From NCBI GenBank assembly GCA_963727915.1, contig CAVSID010000001.1:1054001-1118000 (forward strand): DNA of 64,000 bases, read 5' to 3'. This DNA comes from CAWAND01 sp963727915 (GTDB lineage Bacteria; Chloroflexota; Anaerolineae; Anaerolineales; E44-bin32). The first letter of the stretch is position 1; every line of letters begins with the position of its first letter. Positions 56,849 through 64,000 of the stretch are shown piece by piece. The position numbers and the translations under genes are program-made. The notes below the pieces were generated by a model. That model saw nothing but the letters and a program-made list of their open reading frames with translations. It ran no database searches and was not told where the DNA came from.

Positions 56849-57342
56849 TCAGGCCGGCTGACCAGAAACCGGCATGGACAGAGAGGGCCTCGTCCTCGAG
56901 CGCCGGCCCCAGAACTTCGAGTGCCGGCGGCCTGCGTGAGATAGCAGCTCGGCACATGAGAGGATCAAGGCCGGAAGCATCGCCGGCCTCCTGGCGGATA
57001 AGTTCGTACAGTCGGGTCTGGCTCAGCCCAAACACGACGCGCCCGATACTGCTCCAGTAGATGGCGCCCGTGCACATTGGACAGGGTTCGGTGCTGGCGT
57101 AGAGCGTGCATTCTGCCAGATCATCTCGGGCCAATCCATGTCGGTGGGCCGGAAACCAGATTGCGTTCAGCATGGCATGTCGGATCGCTGTCTGTCAGAA
57201 CGCTGTTCCCGGCTTCGAAGAAGAACCGGCCCTGTCGATCAGCGAGAATCGCCCCGAATGGTTGGTTGCCTGACTGCCTGGCCTGTTCGGCTGTACGAAA
57301 ACTCTCTCGCAGATGAATGAGATCGTGCTGGCTGAGCGTCAT
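56849..57342 (-). CDS. Nucleoside/tRNA adenosine deaminase-like protein, frameshifted
   Basis: About 165 residues of the zinc cytidine/deoxycytidylate deaminase fold. QPFGAILADRQG begins the domain; the zinc site is CHAE (in DPTCHAE) and PCPMCTGAIYWS. After the break near 57180 the frame is ELNAI-like and runs to ALSVHAGFW, the usual end of guanine/nucleoside deaminases. TGA 56849 in the next frame is proposed as stop. ATG 57342 has GAGG upstream. Substrate (guanine, cytosine or tRNA adenosine) is not decidable. Confidence 0.78.
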
Positions 57343-57374
57343 CGTCCACCTCACCAAGAGTTACGTGTCCGCAA

Positions 57375-59048
57375 TCATTCGAATCTTGCGTTCTTGTTGG
57401 CAGGTTGAGGACGGATGAGGACCCAGGCGGTGATGTCGTCTCCCTGACGTGCCCCCGCCGTGAACCGATCAAAGTCCTCCATGATCTGGTGCAGGGCCAT
57501 GCCTGCGCCTTTTACGCCGGTCAAGCTTGAAGCGTTGGCCTATAGGTTGAAAACCTCGCCTTCGGGGTTGCGGGCGTCGGACAGGCCGTCCGTGTAGGCG
57601 AGCAGTGCATCGTTTGGGTGCAATTGGACCGATCGGGTCGTGACGTTCAATCGTCTCCATCACACCCAACAGTGGCCCGGTGGGCGGCAGCTGCTCGAGC
57701 CCCCCCGAGTTCCTGGCCAACAGCGGCGGGTTGTGGCCGGCATTGGCATACGAAATCGAGCCGGCCAGCGGGTCGAGGAAGGCGCAGAAGACGGTGACGA
57801 ACATCCCGGTTGAAGCATACCGGTAGAGCTCATTGTTGACCGTGGCAAGCAGGCCGGCCGGATCGGCGGCCGGGGGCGCCAGGGAGCGAAGCAGACCGCG
57901 GACCAGGGTCATGTACAGGGCAGCCGGCGCACCCTTGTCGGTCACATCGCCAATGATGAACGCCCACCGATGATCCGGTAGTTCGAACCAATCGTAGAAA
58001 TCGCCGGCGACTCGATAGGCCGAACGCCAATCGGCGGCGACATCGTAACCCTCGACCTCAGGCGGTTTCTGCGGGAGCAGGCTCGCCTGCACCGTGCGCG
58101 CCATTTCCAGTTCACGTTGGAAATTCCCTCGCCGGGCTTCGACCACGTCGAACTTGTGGGCACGTTCCAGGGCGGCCGAGACCAGCGATCCGGCAGCCGA
58201 CAGGAAAGACAGATCGGCTCGGCGCTTAGGAACTGCCACTCATCCGTGGCGACGTTGATGATTCCCAGCAATCGGTCGTTGGCCAGGATCGGCGTCGAGG
58301 CATGAAACCGCAAGCCCTGGTTGTCGCCTTCATGCTCGGCGGAATCCTGCAGCCGGCTGCACTCGACGATGTTCACGGCGCGCACGAGCTGTCTGGGCCC
58401 GAAGCAGGCTCTGGCAGTGGCACGTTCGGGGGACTTCGCAAGTAATGGTCTGTTCCGCCGCACCAAGCCGGGTGGCAGACCGCGCGAGGCGGCCAGGATG
58501 AAGACATGATCCGGATTACCACGGTAGTCGGCGAAGGAAGCAGGTCGCTGTGGGCGGTGACAAAGGCCCAGGCCGCTTTCAGATCGACGGTCTCTGCCAA
58601 AGTGCATCCAGCGCCAAGGCGAATACCGTTCGGACGTCGGGCGGCGCGGTTTAGCGCTTGGGACAGCTGGTTCAGGCCCCGAAGATGGGCAAGCTCAATT
58701 CCGGAACCTTCATCATCTCCCAAGGAACTGCGGCGCCGTCTGATCTGAGCCCGGCTGAGATAAGGGCGATGGAAGTCGTACACGTCGAATGGGCTGGGTC
58801 GAAATCCGGCCGGTGTCTCTCGCCCAGGCATAAAACGCTTCGATCGCATCCGTGTGCGCCCGCAGGCTTTCGGTGGTCAAGGCCTGAGTGCGAAGCTGCA
58901 TCAGGTAGGTGCGGACATCGACATCGTCTGTATCCGTCGGCTCCGCAGGCCGGCCGTGGGCGACGCGCCAGTCCAGATATCTGTGCACCGGTTCAGAGGA
59001 GCTTTGGCCGAGATTGATCGATTCCATGTAGGCCTGAAAGGACGTCAT
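57375..59048 (-). CDS. Recombinase-like core-binding domain fused to GAF and PP2C (SpoIIE) phosphatase, frameshifted
   Basis: About 555 residues. Residues 5-90 look like the N-terminal SAM-like core-binding domain of tyrosine recombinases: YLDWRV, DVRTYLMQLRTQALTTESLRAHTDAIEAFYAWARDTGRIS and RVRLPSP. No catalytic recombinase domain follows. Next a GAF domain (AHLRGLNQLSQALNRAARRP ... FHASTPILANDRLLGIINVAT), a linker ARTVQASLLPQ, and a PP2C/SpoIIE phosphatase with RVAGDFYDWFEL, IGDVTDKGAPAALYM, LLAYTDGLSDARN and GDDITAWVL holding the metal Asp residues. Breaks near 58745, 58500, 58215, 57635 and 57540. Confidence 0.7.
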
Positions 59049-59260
59049 GAGAGCAGTCGTACTCCAGAGGATCCATTGACGATAGGCCCGGCTGAAGCGG
59101 GCTGGCGGTATCGGCGAATACCCAACAAGGGTACCAAAACCCCGGCCGAAAGAGTCGTCAGCCCGAAATCCCGGGATGGGGATTACCGGGACTGAGGTCC
59201 GCTCCACCAGGGACAGGCGACCGACCTGTACCGGAGGCAAGCCGGGAATTGCAGCCACGT

Positions 59261-59278
59261 TTGTGAATTGTGTCACAA
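59261..59278. promoter_or_regulatory. Rex/CRP-type palindrome, copy 8
   Basis: TTGTGAA-TTGT-GTCACAA, in the 368-bp gap between the alpha/beta hydrolase end (59417) and the GAF/PP2C gene start (59048), 213 nt upstream of the latter. The rest of the gap shows no gene I can support. Confidence 0.55.
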
Positions 59279-59416
59279 GCGGGGAGGGCCTGAACTCGCT
59301 CGACTCACTGGCTGCCCCAAAGAGAGCGCCAAAAGCAGCGGGAGTAGAAGACAAGTTCGCTGTTAGTCGGCTGCCCCCTCCGCTGGCCACGGAGGGTTCA
59401 GCGAACCTGGCCAATG

Positions 59417-60281
59417 TCAGGCGCTGATGAAATCTCGGATGACTTGGTAGAACTTGTCCGGCTCCTCGACAAGCGGAAAGTGCCCTGACTCCTCGAAGAC
59501 GACCAACCGCGAGTTAGGCAGGTGACGGTGCATTTCCTCGGCCATGCTGACGTTGGTGATGAAGTCGTGCCGGCCGACGATAATGAGCGTCGGGACCGTT
59601 ACCTTGGTCAAGGACGAACGCAGGTCCATTGTCGGCGCCTCGTTCTCATTAAAGGCCTTGAGCGGGCCGATTCGAATGGGAAGGTCCTTGGTCCGTTCGT
59701 GGTAGGCGCGGGCTCTGGCATCAAAGCGTGCGAAGTAGAACTTCATCTCCTCGGCCCACAGCGCCGCCATGTCCTCATTCGTCTCATAGTCCCCGGCCCA
59801 TTCCCTCTTTAAGGCTTCTAGCGAACGCTGCGTACCAGGGCTGGTCACGGAAGACCTCGACCGATGCCTCGACGTCACCGAGGAAATCACCGAAGTGGGC
59901 TGAAGTCTCGATCAAGATCAGATGCGACAGATCGGCAGGATGGCTGATGGCGACCTTCTGGGCGATCATACCGCCGTGTGACCAGCCGGCGATGACCGGG
60001 CGTTCGAGGCCGAGGTGCCGGCGGAGTGCGTCGACATCCAGGGCGTAGTCGGGCAAGCCATAGGCGTCATCCGGTGCGTCCCCGGACAATCCCGAGCCGC
60101 GCGGATGAATAGCGACCACGGTGACAAACTCGTCGATTCCCCCAAAATCGTCCCACCCCCTGGCATCCATCCCCGGCCCACCGGAAATGGCGATCAGCGG
60201 TGGCCCGTGGCCGCGGATGGTGTAGTGGATGCGAACACCGTTGAGCGTGGTTTCGTGTTCACCAATTGGCAGGTCGCTCAG
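59417..60281 (-). CDS. Alpha/beta hydrolase, proline iminopeptidase-like, frameshifted
   Basis: About 287 residues. Oxyanion region SGGPGMDARGWDDF, nucleophile elbow GWSHGG, acid in GRHDFI and catalytic His in ESGHFPLVEEP; together the Ser-Asp-His triad is complete. HPRGSGLSGD resembles proline iminopeptidase (HGG/SGGPG) enzymes. A break lies near 59815. No ATG or GTG is in frame at the start; AAGGAG lies 7 nt before CTG 60281, so either CTG is the start or a base error hides a normal one. It overlaps the next gene's proposed end by 4 bp. Confidence 0.78.
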
Positions 60282-61480
60282 GGCACCACTCCTTTGTCTG
60301 GTAAAGCGCCGGCACAGATTAAGGCGCCGTCCAACCCATCAAGAACAGGGTCTGTTTGGCCGGGTCGGGAAGATGTGAGCTGGGCCGGCTGCCAAGAATC
60401 AGACGGGGCAATCCATACCTCTTGATTGCCATCAGCCCCGGTCCGAAGGAAGGCCAGCTGGGAGCCGTCAGGGCTCCAGATCGGGTTGAGCCCTTCGCCG
60501 ACATAAGTTTCCCCGCTCCCGTCGGGATGAATGACCCATAGCTTGGGTGCCCGGCCGGTGACTGGCGGCTCGCCAAAGGTGGGAAACGCAATCCACCATC
60601 CGTCAGGACTCCAGGCGACCGCCTGGGGGGCGCTCCCGCCGCCTCCCGGCTGGAATGAGTGAAAGAGCTGGCCGGTGTGAGCCTGCAGATCAAACACTGC
60701 CAGGCTGACCATGCTCATGCTGCCGTCAGCAGGGCTGTTGGCCACGATCCAGGCGAGCTTCGAGCCATCTGGAGAGAAGCCAGGCTGCAGGAGCTTGTTG
60801 GCATCGACTCCGTAGTCGGCTGGGTCGAAAGAGTCGACACCGGTGCTCCAGCGGTAGATCGCCCCAGGGGCGTCATAGCCACCATAGGCGATGGCCGATC
60901 CGTCGGGGGAAAGCGCCTGCGGGCCGCCGTGCTGATTGTCAAGGACCTGATAGCCGCTCCCGTCCGTAAGAACCACGGTCGGGTAGCTGCTGTTTTCCAT
61001 GCCGGAGGCTGTGTCGGATCCGAACTCCAACATGCCCGGTCGCCCGAGCCACCACATAGGAGTTTCTTCGTAACGATCGGGCGTATTGGTCAGGTTGGTG
61101 CGCTCGCCGGTGGCCAAATCCATCAGCCACACATCATCGACTCCTGTGGTTGGGTCGGCCTGCAAGAAGGCAACCTGTCGGCCGTCAGGTGAGATCCTGG
61201 CCGAGCTGGCGTCGACAACCAGATCAAGGCTCCCGTCTGCTCCGACTTGCCGCAGCCCGTCGGCTGTGCTCAGCGACAGGCCGGCGCCGGTGGCGTAGAC
61301 GGCCGGGTCGATAGTTGCCGCCGCAGTCGGCGCTGGGCTTAGCTGAAGTGTTGCGGTAGCCGCCGGCGAAACCGGACCGGTCGGCGCGGCCGTCACAGAA
61401 CCTGTGGTCCCGGGCGCACCGCAAGCACCGATGAGAGAAGCTGCTAAGAATAGTAGAGCGGCGTTGCGAATGGTGTGCAT
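60278..61480 (-). CDS. Lipoprotein with TolB-like beta-propeller
   Basis: A 400-residue lipoprotein (lipobox SLIGAC at residue 18) with a Pro/Ala/Thr linker and a six-bladed PD40/TolB propeller: ARISPDGRQVAFLQADP, ALSPDGSAIAYGG, GFSPDGSKLAWIV, AWSPDGWWIAFP and IWSPDGSQLAFLR mark successive blades. A one-base error near 60335 may hide the true end ...LMGWTAP at 60319. ATG 61480 has GGAGG upstream. It resembles the propeller lipoprotein at 47.3 kb. Confidence 0.8.
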   Translation of the reverse strand: MHTIRNAALLFLAASLIGACGAPGTTGSVTAAPTGPVSPAATATLQLSPAPTAAATIDPAVYATGAGLSLSTADGLRQVGADGSLDLVVDASSARISPDGRQVAFLQADPTTGVDDVWLMDLATGERTNLTNTPDRYEETPMWWLGRPGMLEFGSDTASGMENSSYPTVVLTDGSGYQVLDNQHGGPQALSPDGSAIAYGGYDAPGAIYRWSTGVDSFDPADYGVDANKLLQPGFSPDGSKLAWIVANSPADGSMSMVSLAVFDLQAHTGQLFHSFQPGGGGSAPQAVAWSPDGWWIAFPTFGEPPVTGRAPKLWVIHPDGSGETYVGEGLNPIWSPDGSQLAFLRTGADGNQEVWIAPSDSWQPAQLTSSRPGQTDPVLDGLDGALICAGALPDKGVVP

Positions 61481-61602
61481 ACTCAGAAAACCCTCCCTGG
61501 GTTTGACAAGGGTGCAATCTAACACAAGACGACAAGGAAGTGTGAAAAGATCCCCAATTCAGCCGCGTGGTACTGCGTCAGCACATCCAAGGCTTGGCAG
61601 TG

Positions 61603-62129
61603 CTAGGGATCGATCGGCAATGACTGCATGGCGTGTTCGAAGGCCGGCGGTTCGAGCACGGAGAAGCCCGCGGGCTCGCAATCCGGCCCGGCGGTATACG
61701 AGGCCGCGAAGCCGTGGCCCTGGCTCTCAAATGCGCAAATCTCGCCAAACCGCGCCAAGCCGCCTAATCGAAACTTGGCCTTCAATCCGGGCACGCCGCC
61801 GGCGATAACGTGCGTGATCTTCACATCGGCGGCGTCGTGGCTCAGGCGGGTGCTGAGCAATTCTCCAGCGGAGGCACCGAGACTGGGGAAGACGGCCAGG
61901 GTTGACCGTGAGCCCCAGTGAGCGACAACGCCATCGGCCAGAGCTTCTTCCCACAACCCGCAATGCGCTCTGGACTGAACCGAGTCGTAGACGATGGGTA
62001 CTCGAACGAGAAGCCGAACTCTCGATTCCGGCAGGTCTTCCAGTCGATAGCCACCGTTGGCGTGAGCGGGCGTGCGTTGGAGGCGGCTGTGGAATATGGC
62101 GGGGTGGCCGCCGAGGGTGGCAGAGACAT
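61603..62129 (-). CDS. Unknown exported-protein-like gene, frameshifted
   Basis: Probably about 175 residues. Frame 1 contains CRNREFGFSFEYP, typical of PsbP-like or DUF-type lipoproteins (YGFSFEYPxxY), and frame 2 continues at the same place with VYDSVQSRAHCGLWEEALADGV and ITHVIAGGVPGLKAKFRLGG. A single base error near 61995 would join them. The first part is Pro/Ala/Thr-rich (MSLPPSAATPPYSTAASN), like a lipoprotein linker, but no signal or lipobox was found. Start and function uncertain. Confidence 0.35.
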
Positions 62130-62254
62130 CGTCGGTCATAGAGATGCAGGCAATTGGCCGGCGCAGACCGTCGGGCTGGCAAGGACCGTTGCCAAAGCGC
62201 AGGTCCGGATCAGTCCCGCTGGAAAGATCCACTGACCAACCGAGCGCATCAGCC

Positions 62255-63178
62255 TCAAAACAACGTCGACAAGCCCTCGGCCGGAGGGTAGCGATGCGGA
62301 TAGCATAGACCACGGAAGTTACATTTGGAGCAAACTCGCTCGTCGTCGATCAGCGGAAACTGCGACTTGTCCAGTGGGATGTTTCGATCGACGTCGCGGC
62401 AGTATTCGTACATTTCGTCGGTCTCGGCACGAACCTGGACGGCGAAGTTCTCAAGGTCAAACTGGTTGAACGTCTCTTCGACCTCTTGATATTCGGGAGA
62501 GAGATAGGCCACGGTTGGTGTGACCTTGTCCGGGGTGGTCTCAAAATGATAGGCAGCCCAAGCCGAATAGCCGATCATCTGCTTGCGGTGCTTGTCGGGA
62601 AGGACCTTGCCCGTCTTCCAATCGATAATCTGGTAGCCGTCATCGGCCGGGCATAGGAAGTCGACTTTGCAGTAGATCTTTAGGTCGCCGAGGCGCGTCT
62701 CACCATAGCCGGGCGGGTCGACGATCCAGGCGGAGCGAGTGGATGCCGGACGGTCCTGGAGCCAGGCCATGCGCTGGCTCTCGAGCAAGCTGTGCAGGCA
62801 TTCGACGCTCCGGGGGTAAAGGTCGTCGATGTCGATCGACTGGCGCTCGCCGTAGTAAGTCTCTTCGAAGGCCTTCGATTGAAGTCGATGCTCCGCGCCG
62901 CGCTTGGCATAGTCGTAAAACTTGTCCAGATCGATGTCTTCGGTCGTGATCTTGAGCCGGTTTAACAGGGTCTCGATCACAACGTGGACCAGGCTGCCAA
63001 TCTCCAGTGCCACCGTTACCAGGTTCTTCATTTCCTGGATCTTACGGATCGGGAACTCCTGGTCGTACTTGCCGTAGTACTGGTAGAAATAGCGGCGACG
63101 GCAGATAGAGAACAGGTCGTAGCGGGTCGACGACCAGCCCAAGATCGGTGTGAACGGAAACTGCTTGATTTCCGGCAT
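62255..63178 (-). CDS. PD-(D/E)XK nuclease with Fe-S-type cysteines (Cas4/RecB-like)
   Basis: A 307-residue nuclease. The catalytic core is KVDFLCPADDGYQIIDWKTGK (Asp ... Asp-x-Lys) with an upstream His in IGSLVHVVIE. A Cys near residue 27 (FSICRRRYFYQYY) and the C-terminal CSKCNFRGLCYP supply four cysteines in the arrangement of the iron-sulfur clusters of Cas4 and AddB. No cas, addA or recC gene and no CRISPR is nearby. ATG 63178, complete frame. Role: single-strand exonuclease in repair or recombination, inferred from the family. Confidence 0.82.
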   Translation of the reverse strand: MPEIKQFPFTPILGWSSTRYDLFSICRRRYFYQYYGKYDQEFPIRKIQEMKNLVTVALEIGSLVHVVIETLLNRLKITTEDIDLDKFYDYAKRGAEHRLQSKAFEETYYGERQSIDIDDLYPRSVECLHSLLESQRMAWLQDRPASTRSAWIVDPPGYGETRLGDLKIYCKVDFLCPADDGYQIIDWKTGKVLPDKHRKQMIGYSAWAAYHFETTPDKVTPTVAYLSPEYQEVEETFNQFDLENFAVQVRAETDEMYEYCRDVDRNIPLDKSQFPLIDDERVCSKCNFRGLCYPHRYPPAEGLSTLF

Positions 63179-63238
63179 TGATGCCTTTCTGCAGGCGCAG
63201 GAGAGGCGAAGCTTGTGTTGTCCGGGCAGGCGAAGAGG

Positions 63239-63625
63239 CTACTTGTCGCGGCTGGGGTCGCCCTTGGTTGTGTTCAACTGGACTGCCTGCTTGACGAAGG
63301 CGGCAAACAGCCCTTCGTCGATGTCCTCCAGCCGCGTGATCTTCACGTGCCGCATCTTCTCGCCGGACCCCTCCAGACGACCCTTGGGATCTTTCAGGTC
63401 GACCCCGCGCCAGAAGCCGAAATTGACGGCAGTCTTGAAAGCCTTGATGTAACAGAAAGGTCCGCCGCTCTCATATACCGGCTGGGCCCACTTGAAAGTT
63501 TCTTTGGCTTTGGGCTCGGCCTTGCGCACAATCCGCCGCAGTGCGGCGACGATCTCCGACTGGTTGGGCGGGAGGCTATCGATGTAGCCATCGACGGTCC
63601 TGGGTGGCACAGCTTGCTCCTTCAC
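63239..63625 (-). CDS. DUF1801 (YdhG-like) protein
   Basis: A 128-residue protein of the DUF1801 family. VDGYIDSLPPNQSEIVAALRRIVRKAEPKAKETFKW and YESGGPFCYIKAFKTAVNFGFWRG match the two conserved blocks. Family members are often found in metal-related or stress contexts, but no function is established. Complete frame; ATG 63625. It lies 21 bp from the next gene and 60 bp from the nuclease, all on the minus strand. Confidence 0.82.
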   Translation of the reverse strand: MKEQAVPPRTVDGYIDSLPPNQSEIVAALRRIVRKAEPKAKETFKWAQPVYESGGPFCYIKAFKTAVNFGFWRGVDLKDPKGRLEGSGEKMRHVKITRLEDIDEGLFAAFVKQAVQLNTTKGDPSRDK

Positions 63626-63646
63626 TTCCTCGCCGGCGCAGCTTGG

Positions 63647-63991
63647 TCAGTCGGTGTCCAGCGCCACAGCGTGCGATTCGGGATCGTAGCGGACGGCCAC
63701 CTTAGTGCCGGGTTGGATTTGCGGCACCTGGAGACGATTGATCACCAGCTCAGTGTCGGACTCGAACTCGGGGCGATCCCCGGGCTCGACCTGTAACTTG
63801 AGATGCACGAGCGGGCTGTTGTTAATGGTCGTTCCGGTATCGCGGACTTCGAGGACCGTGGCTTGGGCCCGCAGGCCCTTTGTCTGAAGCGACCGGTTGC
63901 TGGCCCAACTCGCCAGGGGAGACCCGATCATGGTCACCATGGAGAGAGCGAAGAATATGCCCGTGCCGACAATTCCCATTCGGGTGATCAT
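63647..63991 (-). CDS. DUF3592-like membrane protein
   Basis: A 114-residue protein: one N-terminal helix (GIVGTGIFFALSMVTMIGSPL) and a soluble beta-rich part, ARVLEVRDTGTTINNSP-like, ending GTKVAVRYDPESHAVALD, which follows the DUF3592 scheme (vxvxYdPxnP). It may be truncated by the window edge only if the start lies beyond 63991; ATG 63976 is a second choice. Function unknown. Confidence 0.6.
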   Translation of the reverse strand: MITRMGIVGTGIFFALSMVTMIGSPLASWASNRSLQTKGLRAQATVLEVRDTGTTINNSPLVHLKLQVEPGDRPEFESDTELVINRLQVPQIQPGTKVAVRYDPESHAVALDTD

Positions 63992-64000
63992 AGGCAGTTC

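Noticed and set aside
1..64000. tRNA, rRNA, CRISPR arrays, transposases or prophage genes
   Set aside because: No cloverleaf, repeat-spacer pattern, transposase motif or phage structural gene was recognised; only an isolated recombinase-like N-terminal domain (58.8-59.0 kb) is present, without a catalytic part.

Overview
This window looks like a piece of a GC-rich (about 60% by eye) bacterial chromosome. The gene set fits a Chloroflexota lineage, most likely Anaerolineae-like: many proline/threonine-rich lipoproteins, oligopeptide ABC transport, M29 aminopeptidases, a flippase-like protein next to an FAD oxidoreductase, and a SWIM micro-protein. That assignment is inference; no rRNA, tRNA, CRISPR array or insertion sequence was found. 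A dominant property is pervasive reading-frame breakage. More than half of the genes need one to five frame changes to give a full family-length product, and wherever the family consensus allows a check the cause is usually one extra base. Conserved motifs survive on both sides of each break, so I treat these as sequence errors rather than decay and give full gene extents.

Layout. 0-3.2 kb: MoaA tail, HAD phosphatase, CLC antiporter with CBS and TrkA-C domains. 3.2-10.5 kb: SWIM micro-protein behind a promoter/micro-ORF/terminator leader, flippase plus FAD oxidoreductase, HU-like protein, M29 aminopeptidase, pentaheme lipoprotein, SDR. 10.9-17.3 kb: ParB-like/tandem-UspA fusion, DrrAB-type exporter, Cache-HAMP-PAS-GAF-HD-GYP sensor. 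17.6-23.2 kb: peptide ABC transporter (binding protein, permease, fused ATPases, permease). 23.2-29.4 kb: DUF1684 protein, Lon-N protein, then a Fur-family regulator with nickel/cobalt ECF transporter (M, Q, O), TlpA thioredoxin and Lgt. 29.5-31.7 kb (minus): two membrane proteins, GNAT, RNase PH. 31.8-34.9 kb: NEW3-domain membrane protein with ABC ATPase and permease. 35-36.5 kb (minus): TPR, DinB-like and HAD fragments. 36.7-40.2 kb: ECF sigma, anti-sigma, ABC-2 exporter. 40.3-47 kb: MFS, ArsR regulator with a clear promoter and operator, HPr, TauE, second M29 aminopeptidase. 47.3-53 kb (minus): a run of surface lipoproteins. 53.3-56.3 kb: NYC1-like SDR and a GT39-like membrane protein. 56.3-64 kb (minus): GNAT, deaminase, a tyrosine-recombinase-like core-binding/GAF/PP2C fusion, alpha/beta hydrolase, beta-propeller lipoprotein, Cas4/RecB-like nuclease, DUF1801, membrane protein.

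The strongest unexplained signal is a recurring 18-bp palindrome of the form TTGTGAA-N4-nnCACAA, present eight times, always outside genes and spread from 10.7 to 59.3 kb. It matches the shape of Rex and CRP/FNR operators, but the density (about one per 8 kb) is far above a normal local regulon and two copies lie between convergent genes. Other notable items are the micro-ORF/terminator leader before the SWIM gene, a Nur-like box in front of the nickel/cobalt transporter operon, and the recombinase-like/GAF/phosphatase fusion.
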